A stretch of 28,439 nucleotides of DNA, taken from contig JBHGBB010000023.1 in assembly GCA_041946755.1 (NCBI GenBank), positions 1 through 28,439 of the forward strand, in the 5' to 3' direction. Within the stretch, counting starts at the first letter, position 1. Each line of letters begins with the position of its first letter. Made by a program: the position numbers and the translations under genes. The notes beneath the pieces were generated by a model. That model did not search any database. It was not told the DNA's origin and saw nothing but the letters and a program-made list of their open reading frames with translations. This stretch comes from JBHGBB01 sp041946755 (GTDB taxonomy: Bacteria > UBP4 > UBA4092 > JAOAEQ01). Shown piece by piece: positions 16,409-26,200 of this stretch.

Positions 16409-18205
16409 ATGGCTAAAATAAAGAAATATGTAATCACTCTCTGTGATGGACCGACCTGTATTCACAAACGAGCTAAAGAATTACAACATATTTTAGAACT
16501 TGAACTGGAAAAACACGGACTTAAAGAAAAAGTGCAGATCAGTTTATCCGGTTGCCTCGGTATGTGCGATAAAGGGCCGATTATGATCATTAATCCGGGA
16601 TATACCATTTATGGCGCGATTACCGAAAAAGATATACCGAAAATAATCGAAGAGCATTTGGTTAAAGGGAAGCCGCTAACCAGGCTGGTAATTGATGAAG
16701 ACCATTTATTCAACCGGTTCTACCGCATTTTCGGCGATGTCCATTTCTTTGGAAAACAGATGCGGATTGCACTCCGAAATTGCGGTATTATCGATCCGGA
16801 AAGTATTGACGATTATCTCGCGTTACGTGGGTATGAAGCGCTAGCGAAAGTATTAACTGAAATGACTCCGGAACAGGTTATCGCTGAAGTTAAAAAAGCG
16901 GGATTACGCGGTCGCGGTGGTGCCGGCTTCTTGACCGGATTGAAATGGGAACTTACAGCAAAAGAGGCGAATGAAATCAAATATGTTATTTGCAATGCGG
17001 ATGAAGGCGATCCCGGTGCGTTTATGGATCGGAGCATGATTGAAGGTGACCCGCATACGGTGCTGGAAGGTATGATCATCGGAGCGTATGCGATCAAGTC
17101 GAAACAAGGGTATATCTATATTCGTGCAGAATATCCATTAGCAATCAAACGATTAGAAAAAGCGATTGATGCGGCACGAAAAGAAGGATTTTTAGGTAAG
17201 AATATTCTTGGTTCAAATTATTCGTTTGATCTCGAAATCCGATTGGGTGCCGGAGCGTATGTTTGCGGAGAAGAAACCGCATTAATTCATTCAATAGAAG
17301 GACATCGGGGAATGCCGAGACCACGCCCGCCATATCCATCAGTGCAAGGTTTATTCGATAAACCGACTTTAATAAATAATGTCGAGACCTGGGCAAATGT
17401 ACCGGTGATTATTCTTGATGGTGCGAAATGGTTCAGTTCGATTGGTACTGAAAAAAGCAAAGGAACGAAAGTATTTGCCCTTGCTGGTAAGATCAATAAT
17501 ACCGGGTTGGTTGAAGTACCGATGGGAACGACGTTACGAAGCATAATTTATGATATCGGTGGTGGCATACCAAACAATAAGAAATTTAAAGCGATTCAGA
17601 CCGGTGGTCCTTCAGGTGGTTGTTTACCGGAAACGTATCTCGATACTAAAATCGACTATGAATCATTAGCGCAAGCCGGGTCGATTATGGGTTCAGGTGG
17701 AATGATTGTTATTGATGAAGAATCATGTATGGTCAATATAGCCAAATATTTCTTAGAGTTTACGCAAAATGAATCCTGTGGTAAATGTACCCCTTGTAGG
17801 GAAGGAACGAAGCGGATGCTAGAAATTCTGGAAAGAATTACTATGGGGAAAGGCGAAGAAGGCGATATTGAGAAACTCGAACGGTTAGGTAATATGATTC
17901 ATAAAGCATCGTTATGCGGTTTAGGTCAATCCGGTCCAAATCCGGTATTGAGCACGATCAAGCATTTTCGCCATGAATATGAAGAACATATTCGGGATAA
18001 GAAATGCCGGTCGAGTTTCTGCCAGGCATTATTAACTTATCTGATTACTGAGAATTGTACCGGATGTACTGCATGTAAACGAGTTTGTCCGACCGGAGCG
18101 ATTTCCGGTAGCGCTAAACAACGGCATGTAATTGACCAGACGAAATGTATCAAATGCAATCTCTGTTATAAAACCTGCAAATTCAACGCGATTAAAAAGT
18201 CGTAA
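16409..18205 (+). CDS. hydB: NADH-linked [FeFe]-hydrogenase flavoprotein subunit HydB (NuoF-like), copy 1
   Basis: Binds FMN and NAD(H) and moves electrons between NADH and the HydA iron-sulfur chain. It has 598 residues. An N-terminal thioredoxin-like [2Fe-2S] domain has all four ligands (Cys12, Cys17, Cys49, Cys53). The NuoF core has GLRGRGGAGF (165-174), NADEGDPGAFMDR (197-208) and GAYVCGEETAL (282-292). The NuoF [4Fe-4S] site is Cys457-x2-Cys460-x2-Cys463 plus Cys503. A C-terminal 2[4Fe-4S] ferredoxin has Cys550, 553, 556, 560 and Cys580, 583, 586, 590. This is the layout of HydB in trimeric electron-bifurcating hydrogenases. The gap to hydA1 is 11 bases with AAGGAG. Whether it bifurcates with ferredoxin cannot be proven from sequence. 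Confidence 0.93.
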   Translation: MAKIKKYVITLCDGPTCIHKRAKELQHILELELEKHGLKEKVQISLSGCLGMCDKGPIMIINPGYTIYGAITEKDIPKIIEEHLVKGKPLTRLVIDEDHLFNRFYRIFGDVHFFGKQMRIALRNCGIIDPESIDDYLALRGYEALAKVLTEMTPEQVIAEVKKAGLRGRGGAGFLTGLKWELTAKEANEIKYVICNADEGDPGAFMDRSMIEGDPHTVLEGMIIGAYAIKSKQGYIYIRAEYPLAIKRLEKAIDAARKEGFLGKNILGSNYSFDLEIRLGAGAYVCGEETALIHSIEGHRGMPRPRPPYPSVQGLFDKPTLINNVETWANVPVIILDGAKWFSSIGTEKSKGTKVFALAGKINNTGLVEVPMGTTLRSIIYDIGGGIPNNKKFKAIQTGGPSGGCLPETYLDTKIDYESLAQAGSIMGSGGMIVIDEESCMVNIAKYFLEFTQNESCGKCTPCREGTKRMLEILERITMGKGEEGDIEKLERLGNMIHKASLCGLGQSGPNPVLSTIKHFRHEYEEHIRDKKCRSSFCQALLTYLITENCTGCTACKRVCPTGAISGSAKQRHVIDQTKCIKCNLCYKTCKFNAIKKS

Positions 18206-18216
18206 GGAGTTGCTAA

Positions 18217-19992
18217 ATGAAAAAGAAAATAACCATTTATTTTAATGGAAAACCATATGAAGTCGACTCTGATCAGACGATTATGCAAGCGGCAGATCGA
18301 CTGGGATTCCGTATTCCCAGTCTCTGTTATCACCCGCGATTATCGATAGAAGGTGCCTGCCGGGTATGTATCGTGCAAGTTGAGGGAATGAGGAACTATG
18401 TCGCTTCCTGTGCATATCCGATTGCGGATGGCATGAAAATATGGACCAATACCGATGAACTTCGTCGAGCGCGGCGGGATATTGTTGAACTGATTCTCGA
18501 TAATCATCCAGAAGATTGCCATGTCTGTGAACGAGACGGAAACTGCGAATTACAGCGACTTGCTTATGCGATGGGAATTCGGAAACGGCATTTTGAAGGT
18601 GAGAAAAAACATTATGACCGGGATTTATCATCGCCCTCGGTTATCCGCGATCCGAATAAATGCATTTTGTGCGGTCGTTGCGTTCGGATTTGTGCCGAGG
18701 TGCAAAAAGTAAACGCATTAAACCATGCATATCGCGGATTTAGAACAGTAGTGATGCCGGCATATAACCTTCCATTTAGTGAGACCGTTTGTACTGCTTG
18801 CGGTCAATGTATTAATGTTTGTCCAACAGCTGCATTTGTTGAACGGAATTATACACAAGAATTATTTCAGAAATTAAACGATCCGAATGTGATAAAAGTC
18901 GTTCAGTTTGCCCCTTCGGTTCGGGCAGCGATTGGAGAAGCGTTTGGCGAAGAGCCGGGCCGATCGATGCAAGGCGAATTGGTAGCAGCGTTACGTCGGT
19001 TAGGATTTGATTATGTTTTCGATACTCAACTTGGTGCCGATATGACCATTATGGAAGAAGCGAGTGAATTTATCGAGCGGTTCCAGGGTAAGGGAAAACT
19101 CCCGATGATAACTTCTTGTTCCAGTGCCTGGATGAAATGTTTAGAACAATTTTATCCGGATTTGATTGACAATGTTTCTACCTGTAAATCGCCAATGTCG
19201 ATGATGGGCGCGTTGATCAAGACCTATTTTGCCGATAAAATCAAAACCGATCCGAAGAAGATATTAAGTGTTGCCATTATGTGTTGTACTGCAAAAAAAT
19301 ATGAAGCGGAACGGCCGGAATTAATGGTTGATGGGATGCGAGGAGTAGATATCGTAGTCACTACCCGGGAAATAGCCTGGATGATTAAATCTGCCGGAAT
19401 CGATTTCCTCGATTTGAAAGAAGAACAATGCGATAATCCATTAGGTTTATCTTCCGGTGGCGGTGCGATTTTCGGTACCACTGGCGGTGTCATGGAATCC
19501 GCATTACGTACCGCATATGAGCTCTATGTGGGTGAGACCTTGTTGAACATCGAGTTTGCCGAATTACGCGGATTTAAAGGAATTAAAGAAGGCAAACTGA
19601 ATATGGATGGGAAAGAGATTAGAGTAGCAGTAGCGCATGGGTTAGGTAATGCCAATCAGTTACTTGAAATCGTTCGGTCAGACCCGAATAAATATCATTT
19701 TATCGAGATCATGGGGTGTCCGGGAGGATGTATCGGAGGAGGCGGGCAGCCGTATGCCGGATTTAACTCGATACCACTGGATGAAACTTGTTTAGCTAAA
19801 CGCGCGGAAGCATTATATGAAATCGATAGAACCAAGACGATTCGTAGAAGTTATGAGAATCCGGATGTGCAACGAATTTATAAGAAGTTTTTAGGAAGAC
19901 CTTTAAGTCCATTAGCGCATAAATTATTACATACCCATTATAAAGCGAAAACTCCAGTGGGAATAGTTCCGCGCGAAATGCAGGTGCGGTAA
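18217..19992 (+). CDS. hydA: [FeFe]-hydrogenase catalytic subunit HydA, copy 1 (altered H-cluster motifs)
   Basis: Catalytic subunit for H2 formation or oxidation, 591 residues. Domains in order: plant-type [2Fe-2S] (Cys37, 48, 51, 65), His-Cys [4Fe-4S] (His97, Cys101, 104, 110), two [4Fe-4S] (Cys149, 152, 155, 159 and 192, 195, 198, 202), then the H-cluster domain. Motif L1 reads TSCSSAW (Cys301, Ser302, Ser303) instead of TSCCPxW. L2 reads MCCTAKKYE (Cys356, Cys357) instead of MPCxxKxxE. L3 is canonical, EIMGCPGGCIGGGGQP (Cys501, Cys505). It lacks the extra C-terminal [2Fe-2S] domain of Thermotoga HydA. AAGGAG precedes the ATG. It belongs with hydB1 and hydC1 in a bifurcating-type complex. 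The motif changes leave activity uncertain. Confidence 0.93.
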   Translation: MKKKITIYFNGKPYEVDSDQTIMQAADRLGFRIPSLCYHPRLSIEGACRVCIVQVEGMRNYVASCAYPIADGMKIWTNTDELRRARRDIVELILDNHPEDCHVCERDGNCELQRLAYAMGIRKRHFEGEKKHYDRDLSSPSVIRDPNKCILCGRCVRICAEVQKVNALNHAYRGFRTVVMPAYNLPFSETVCTACGQCINVCPTAAFVERNYTQELFQKLNDPNVIKVVQFAPSVRAAIGEAFGEEPGRSMQGELVAALRRLGFDYVFDTQLGADMTIMEEASEFIERFQGKGKLPMITSCSSAWMKCLEQFYPDLIDNVSTCKSPMSMMGALIKTYFADKIKTDPKKILSVAIMCCTAKKYEAERPELMVDGMRGVDIVVTTREIAWMIKSAGIDFLDLKEEQCDNPLGLSSGGGAIFGTTGGVMESALRTAYELYVGETLLNIEFAELRGFKGIKEGKLNMDGKEIRVAVAHGLGNANQLLEIVRSDPNKYHFIEIMGCPGGCIGGGGQPYAGFNSIPLDETCLAKRAEALYEIDRTKTIRRSYENPDVQRIYKKFLGRPLSPLAHKLLHTHYKAKTPVGIVPREMQVR

Positions 19993-20006
19993 AAGGAGAA
20001 TAAGAT

Positions 20007-20513
20007 ATGGTAGAAACCAAAGAGAAACCAAAATTCGATTTAACCGAACTCAAAAAGTTTATCGATTCGGTGAAACATAATGAACATCCGGAATCGTATG
20101 TCATTGCAATTCTACACAAAGCGCAGGAATTATATGGTCATCTGGATAAATCGGTTATGGATGAGATAGCGATTCAGATGAATATTCCGACAGCGCATAT
20201 TTGGGGTGTGGCGACCTTCTATCACTATTTCAATCTGAAACCGCGCGGGAAATATAACATTGCGGTTTGTCTTGGTACTGCCTGTTATATTAAAGGAGCG
20301 CAGGATATTCTCGATACGATTAAAGATGAATTGAAGATTAATATCGGGCAAACAACCGAGGATAAGATATTTACCCTGCAGGAAGCGCGATGTTTAGGTG
20401 CTTGCGGTATTGCCCCGGTAATCATGATCGAAGATAAAATCTATGGTTCATTAACCCCGAAAAAAGTTAGCGACTTATTAAAAAGTTACCGTAAATTAGC
20501 GGCAAATAATTAA
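20007..20513 (+). CDS. hydC: [FeFe]-hydrogenase subunit HydC (NuoE-like [2Fe-2S]), copy 1
   Basis: Small electron-transfer subunit that pairs with HydB, 168 residues, the usual NuoE/HydC length. The N-terminal helical part has ILHKAQELYGHLDKSVMDEI and IWGVATFYHYF. The thioredoxin-like domain carries all four [2Fe-2S] ligands: Cys88-x4-Cys93 (VCLGTACYIKG) and Cys129-x3-Cys133 (ARCLGACGIAP). AAGGAG precedes the ATG; it is 14 bases after hydA1 and 4 bases before hydG. Together with hydB1 and hydA1 it completes a HydABC set. Confidence 0.93.
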   Translation: MVETKEKPKFDLTELKKFIDSVKHNEHPESYVIAILHKAQELYGHLDKSVMDEIAIQMNIPTAHIWGVATFYHYFNLKPRGKYNIAVCLGTACYIKGAQDILDTIKDELKINIGQTTEDKIFTLQEARCLGACGIAPVIMIEDKIYGSLTPKKVSDLLKSYRKLAANN

Positions 20514-20517
20514 TCTT

Positions 20518-21912
20518 ATGAAATATATTAACGAACCTATAATCGAAGAATTATTAACGCACGCCGAAAATGTAAAACCGACGGAAATAGACGCTATCTT
20601 GGAGAAGTCGAAATCATTACAGCGATTGTCTTTATCAGAGACCGCAGCGTTATTGATGGTACAAGACCCCATCTATATTAAGAAGATATTTGATGCTGCA
20701 GCATATGTTAAAGAGTCGATCTATGGAAAACGGGTAGTGTTGTTTGCACCGTTATATATCAGCAATTATTGTTCAAATTCCTGTCTCTATTGTGCATTTA
20801 AAGCGGATAATAAATTGGTTAAACGGAAAGCATTATCCACCGATGAAATTAAACAGCAGGTGGAATGGCTGCTGAAACGCGGGCATAAACGGATTCTCCT
20901 GGTTGCCGGAGAATCGAAGCCAGCTGGAGTGGAATCATTAATCGATTATTATGTTAATTCCATTAAAGCGGTATATTCAGCATCAGCGGGTCCGCATAAA
21001 ATCCGGAGAGCGAATATCAATTGCGCGCCATTAAGCGTTGAAGAGTTCAAGCAGTTGAAAGCTGCCGGAATCGGTACTTTCCAGATATTCCAGGAAACTT
21101 ATCATGAGAAGACTTATCATTATGTTCACCCAAAGGGACCGAAAAGCGATCCGGATAACCGCGTTGATGCGATCGACCGAGCGTTTATGGCTGGCATCGA
21201 TGATGTAGGCATAGGCGTCTTGTATGGGCTTTATGATTATCGGTTTGATACCCTAGCGATGCTGATGCATATTGAGGCGTTGGAAAAGAAGTTTAATGTC
21301 GGCCCACATACCATTTCGGTGCCGAGGATAGAGCCGGCATTAGGAGTAGAATTCACTAAAAATATTCCGCATCAAGTCTCGGATATGGATTTTAAAAAGT
21401 TGGTTGCCATTCTCCGGTTATCAGTACCATATACCGGGATGATATTATCGACCCGGGAAACGGCTACCATGCGGGATGAATTGGTAAATTTAGGTATTTC
21501 CCAAATCAGCGCTGAATCGAGTACTGCACCTGGCGGATACTCCGATGCTCAGCGAGATAAGAATAGTGACCCCCAGTTTGCGGTGAGCGACCATCGGAGT
21601 TTGGATGAAATCATCGGGTCGTTAATCAACCAGCAATATATCCCGAGTTTCTGCGCAGCCTGTTATCGGAAAGAGCGAACCGGAGAAACCTTTATGGCTT
21701 TGGCCAAACCGGGGACGATTAAAGGGAAATGCAGTATGAACGCATTAATAACCTTGAAAGAATATCTGGATGATTTTGCTTCGGATAAGGTTCGAACTGA
21801 AGGATATAAACTTATCGAGAAGATGAAATCGTGTTTGTCTGATAGTGAACAGAAACAACTAGCCGCATTTTTTGATGAAATTAATCATGGAATCCGTGAT
21901 GCTTATGTCTAA
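20518..21912 (+). CDS. hydG: [FeFe]-hydrogenase maturase HydG (radical SAM tyrosine lyase)
   Basis: Cleaves tyrosine with S-adenosylmethionine to give the CO and CN ligands of the H-cluster as an iron synthon. It has 464 residues, close to known HydG. The radical-SAM motif is Cys85-x3-Cys89-x2-Cys92 (YCSNSCLYCAF). The HydG-specific C-terminal motif C-x2-C-x22-C is exact (Cys379, Cys382, Cys405), which binds the auxiliary cluster with the dangler iron. This motif separates it from ThiH. The ATG at 20518 is 4 bases after the hydC1 stop; the gene overlaps hydE by 8 bases. All catalytic cysteines are present. Confidence 0.96.
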   Translation: MKYINEPIIEELLTHAENVKPTEIDAILEKSKSLQRLSLSETAALLMVQDPIYIKKIFDAAAYVKESIYGKRVVLFAPLYISNYCSNSCLYCAFKADNKLVKRKALSTDEIKQQVEWLLKRGHKRILLVAGESKPAGVESLIDYYVNSIKAVYSASAGPHKIRRANINCAPLSVEEFKQLKAAGIGTFQIFQETYHEKTYHYVHPKGPKSDPDNRVDAIDRAFMAGIDDVGIGVLYGLYDYRFDTLAMLMHIEALEKKFNVGPHTISVPRIEPALGVEFTKNIPHQVSDMDFKKLVAILRLSVPYTGMILSTRETATMRDELVNLGISQISAESSTAPGGYSDAQRDKNSDPQFAVSDHRSLDEIIGSLINQQYIPSFCAACYRKERTGETFMALAKPGTIKGKCSMNALITLKEYLDDFASDKVRTEGYKLIEKMKSCLSDSEQKQLAAFFDEINHGIRDAYV

Positions 21913-22942
21913 AACGGACGAAATACTGGATAAGGTATATTCCGCATACCTGCCGGAGCGAGAAGATATCATATATCTCCTATCGTTAACCGCAGCCGAT
22001 GCGGTTAATACCTTATTCCGCTTTGCAGACAAGGTAAGACATGAAGTATTGGGTGACGGGATTCTATTGCGCGGAATCGTCGAGTTCTCGAACTATTGTC
22101 ATAATACCTGTTTTTATTGCGGATTGAATAAAAACAATCGGCGAATCAAACGGTATCGGCTATCGAAGCAACAGGTATTCGATAGTGTCGAGAATATAGC
22201 CAAATCCGGTATAAAAACGGTGGTATTACAATCGGGGGAAGAAGATGATTTAAATCCATCGTGGTTGAGTGAAATTATATCGGAAATAAAGATACGGTTT
22301 GGTATAGCCGTAACTTTATCGGTCGGGGAACGGAGTTATGCCGATTATAAACTCTGGAAAGAAGCCGGGGCAGATAGATACCTATTAAAAATCGAAACTA
22401 CTGATACAAAGTTATATAATTTACTTCATCCTGGAATGAGCTTTGAGAATCGGGTTCGGTGTATCCATGAGTTAAAGCAGTTAGGATACCAGACCGGTTC
22501 CGGGAATATTATTGGTTTAAAAGGTCAGACGATTGAGACGATTGTTAACGATATTCTCTTTTTTAAACAAGAAGAGTTGGATATGATTGGCATCGGTCCT
22601 TTTATCGCGCATCCAGGAACGGAATTAGCTTTAGAAAAAAGAGGTGATGTATTACTAACGTTGAAAACCATAGCGGTTACGCGGATAGTAACTAAATATC
22701 CTAATATCCCGGCAACCACTGCGCTTGGTAGTTTGGAGAAAGATTATCGGATTGAAGGATTACAATCCGGTGCGAATGTTTTAATGCCGAATTTTACCCC
22801 GCAGCCATATCGGAAATATTACGAAATCTATCCGGGGAAACGGTGTGTAGAAGAACCGGTTGGTGCCTGTGGATTTTGTATGGAAGGGATTGCGGATTCA
22901 ATAGGTCGGTATATTGACTATTCAATCGGCAATACCATATAG
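21905..22942 (+). CDS. hydE: [FeFe]-hydrogenase maturase HydE (radical SAM)
   Basis: Radical SAM enzyme that acts on the HydG product in building the diiron subcluster. From ATG 21905 it is 345 residues, matching the ~348 of the Thermotoga enzyme; ATGs at 21872 and 21887 would add an N-terminal tail inside hydG. The radical-SAM motif is Cys65-x3-Cys69-x2-Cys72 (YCHNTCFYCGL). The accessory cluster motif Cys314-x7-Cys322-x2-Cys325 is kept; it is present in only some HydE proteins. Other family segments are VLQSGEED, LSVGERSYADYKLWKEAGAD and IGIGPFIAHPGTELA. It is the last gene of the first cluster and is followed by a terminator-like hairpin. Confidence 0.95.
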   Translation: MSKTDEILDKVYSAYLPEREDIIYLLSLTAADAVNTLFRFADKVRHEVLGDGILLRGIVEFSNYCHNTCFYCGLNKNNRRIKRYRLSKQQVFDSVENIAKSGIKTVVLQSGEEDDLNPSWLSEIISEIKIRFGIAVTLSVGERSYADYKLWKEAGADRYLLKIETTDTKLYNLLHPGMSFENRVRCIHELKQLGYQTGSGNIIGLKGQTIETIVNDILFFKQEELDMIGIGPFIAHPGTELALEKRGDVLLTLKTIAVTRIVTKYPNIPATTALGSLEKDYRIEGLQSGANVLMPNFTPQPYRKYYEIYPGKRCVEEPVGACGFCMEGIADSIGRYIDYSIGNTI

Positions 22943-22987
22943 ACAACATAATTGGGGTTTATATAGACTTTTAAAGAGGGACTGGGG

Positions 22988-23019
22988 AGCAAACTGCATG
23001 TTATGCAATTTGCTGTTTT
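22988..23019 (+). terminator. Probable terminator after hydE
   Basis: AGCAAAcTGCAT (22988-22999), loop GTT, ATGCAaTTTGCT (23003-23014): 11 pairs with one mismatch, followed by GTTTTA. The weak T-run makes it a moderate call. It lies 45 bases after hydE. Confidence 0.5.
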
Positions 23020-23112
23020 AGTCTAATATTTAACTTCAATAAGATAATGTAAGATAAGTATTATCAATAAGTAATAGTAACGTAGAATAAATTATGTAGC
23101 CATTAAGGGTGA

Positions 23113-23159
23113 GTGGGGTAGAACCCGAATTGGTCCGACCAATTCGGGTTCTACCCCAC
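23113..23159. repeat. Perfect 23-bp-arm palindrome upstream of hydB2
   Basis: The arm at 23113-23135 (begins GTGGGGTAGAACC) is the exact reverse complement of 23137-23159 (ends GGTTCTACCCCAC), with a single central C at 23136. It ends 49 bases before the hydB2 ATG. No T-run follows. It would form a very stable hairpin in a hydB2 leader transcript, or a DNA cruciform. Confidence 0.85.
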
Positions 23160-23208
23160 CATCATGAAATACTATATTTAAACTTAAATTTTTAGAGAAA
23201 GGGGTATC

Positions 23209-26200
23209 ATGAGTAGTAATCCGCTGAAGATTCTGAAACAGAAGAAGCAAGAAGCGATTCATACGAATTTGCCGCGTTGGACCGCTACCACCCGGATAAA
23301 TGTCGGGATGTCGACCTGTGAAATTGCTGCCGGGTCGAAACTCGTCTGGAACGTTCTCCATGAAGAGATTAAAAAACGGAAGCTGAAAGATGTCTATATC
23401 GGCAAAAAAGGGTGTGTCGGGAGATGCCATCTCGAACCAACCGTAGAAGTATTAGAATTTGGCAAAATCCCGTTTAAATATGAGAATGTCGATGCGAAAA
23501 AGGCGCGGCAAATTGTCATCGACCATCTGGTTAAGAAAAACGTTCCATCTCCCAAAGAAGAACCTGGATTTGAACGAAGTAGTAAAGATTTATTAACCGA
23601 TAAATCGCATTATATTTTCGGTGATATCGACTATTTTAAAAAACAAAGACGGATGGCGTTGCGGAACTGCGGCGTCATAGATCCGGAAAGTATCGATGAT
23701 TATCTGGCAGTGCGCGGATATGAATCCCTGGCGAAAGTCTTGACGAACTATACTCCGGAACAGGTTATCGAAGAGATCATGAAATCCGGGCTTCGCGGTC
23801 GAGGCGGTGGCGGGTTCCCAACCGGCACCAAATGGAAATTCGTTGCCGACCAGAAATCGGATGAGAAATATATCATCTGTAATGCCGACGAAGGAGACCC
23901 TGGCGCGTTTATGGACCGGGGGATTATCGAAGGAGACCCATTCTCGGTTATCGAAGCGATGACTATTGGCGGTTATGCAGTCGGAGCAACGATGGGAATT
24001 GTGTATATTCGTGCGGAATATCCGTTAGCAGTCGAACGGTTGCATATGGCTTTAAAACACGCAAAAGATTTGAATCTATTAGGTAAGAATATTTTAGGGA
24101 CTCATTATTCTTTTGATATCGAAGTAGTATTGGGTGCCGGTGCTTTTGTATGCGGTGAAGAGACCGCATTGATTCATTCGATAGAAGGAGCCCGGGGAAT
24201 GCCGAGAACTCGACCGCCATATCCTTCCGTATCAGGATTATGCGGGAAACCGACGTTAATCAATAATGTCGAGACCTGGGCGAATATTCCGGTTGTATTA
24301 CTTGATGGCTGGCAATATTTTGCATCTATCGGAACTGAAAAGAGCAAAGGTACCAAAGTATTTGCCTTGGCCGGCAAAGTTAAAAATACCGGCTTAGTTG
24401 AAGTCCCGATGGGAACTCCAATCGGTGAAGTTATTTATGATATCGGTGGTGGAATTAAACAGGATAATAAATTTAAAGCACTCCAAACCGGTGGGCCGTC
24501 AGGTGGATGTTTACCAGTACAATACTTAAATACTCCGATCGATTATGATTCATTAATGACTGCCGGCTCGATTATGGGTTCCGGTGGTATGATCGTCATG
24601 GATGAAAAAGATTGTATGGTCGATGTTGCTAAGTTCTTCCTAGAATTTACTCAAGAAGAATCCTGCGGTAAATGCACCCCGTGCCGTGAAGGGACTCGGA
24701 GAATGCTGGAAATACTCAATCGGATTACCAGCGGTCGCGGGCAAGAGGGAGATATTGAAAAGCTCCAGAAACTTGGAACCGTTATTCAGAAGACGGCGTT
24801 ATGTGGTTTAGGGCAGACGGCACCGAATCCGGTGCTTTCGACTATCCGTTATTTTAGAAATGAATATGAAGCGCATATTCGGGAACGAAGATGTCCGGCT
24901 GCAGTATGTGGCGAGATGTTCGTATCACCATGTCAGCATACTTGTCCGGTAAATATTGATATTCCGAAATATGTTGGCTATATCCGAGAAGGTAAGTTTG
25001 CGGATAGTTTCCAAACGATCTTTGAACGAAACCCGCTGCCTTCAATCTGCGGTAGAGTATGTCATCATCCCTGCGAATCGAATTGCCGGCGCGGTAAAAT
25101 CGATGAACCGGTTTCGATTATGATGTTAAAACGCTTTGCAACTGATTATGCCGCGAAAACAAATTTAAAGGTAATCAATAAATCAAAAGATACTTATCCG
25201 GAAAAAGTCGCTGTGGTTGGTAGCGGACCTACCGGTTTAGCTTGTGCCTATCATTTAGCGACCCGGGGGTATCCGGTAACGATATTTGAATCAGAAAAGG
25301 TAGCCGGTGGTATGATGACCCTGGGGATTCCGGAATATCGGTTGCCAAGAGATGTCGTTAAGAAAGATATTCAGCGGATACAAGATACCGGAGTAAAAAT
25401 CAAAACCGGTATAACCGTTGGTAAAGATATATCGATCAATCAACTAAAAAAGCAAGGATATAAAGCCATATACCTTGGAATCAGTTCCTGGAAAGAAGTA
25501 CCCTTAAAAATCCAGGGGAACGAATTAGATGGGGTTATCGGCTCATTATCTTTCTTGAAACAGGTAAATATTAATAGTAATGGAAAAAAGAAAATGTCGT
25601 TAGCCGGTAAAAAAGTAGCCGTTATCGGTGGCGGTAATGCGGCAATGGATGCTGCAAGAACTGCATTACGATTAGGAGCATTGGAAGTAAACGTTGTCTA
25701 TCGGCGGACGAAAGAGGATATGCCCGCAATCGTAGACGAAATCATCGATGCTGAAAAAGAAGGAGTAAAATTCCATTTCTTCTTGAATCCTTTATCGATT
25801 AAGGGGAAAAATGGGAAAGTAACCCATCTACAATGCTTGAAAATGAAAGCCGGTGAATTCGATTTAAGTGGTAGACGAAAATCGATTCCCGATAATGAAA
25901 CGGTATCGTTTGCGGTCGATTTAGTTATCGCAGCGATCGGCGCTCAACCGGATTCAAGTAAACTGAAGAAGGCAGTAGGATTAAATGTTAATGAAGGTGG
26001 TAGTATCGAAATCAATCCGAGGACTTACTTAACCAATATCCCCGGAGTATTTGCTGGTGGCGATGTGGTTCGGAGCGCTGGAACAGTGGTTGAAGCGATG
26101 GCTGACGGAGAACAAGGTGCAATCTCAATCGATCGATATTTACGCGGGCAGGATTTACTAAAAGACCGGTTTATCATTAAAGGAGATCGGAAAGAAGTCG

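Noticed and set aside
18217..19992. HydA1 as a sensory hydrogenase (HydS)
   Set aside because: It has no PAS or other output domain, keeps the full chain of accessory clusters and sits in a HydABC gene order, so an electron-transfer enzyme is more likely despite the odd motifs.
23113..23159. A tRNA or T-arm remnant (GGTTC-type sequence within the palindrome)
   Set aside because: The sequence folds as a straight hairpin; no acceptor, D or anticodon arms are found around it.
23092..23430. 112-codon minus-strand frame across the palindrome and the hydB2 start
   Set aside because: It is opposite a well-supported coding sequence and its middle is the palindrome; no start signal.
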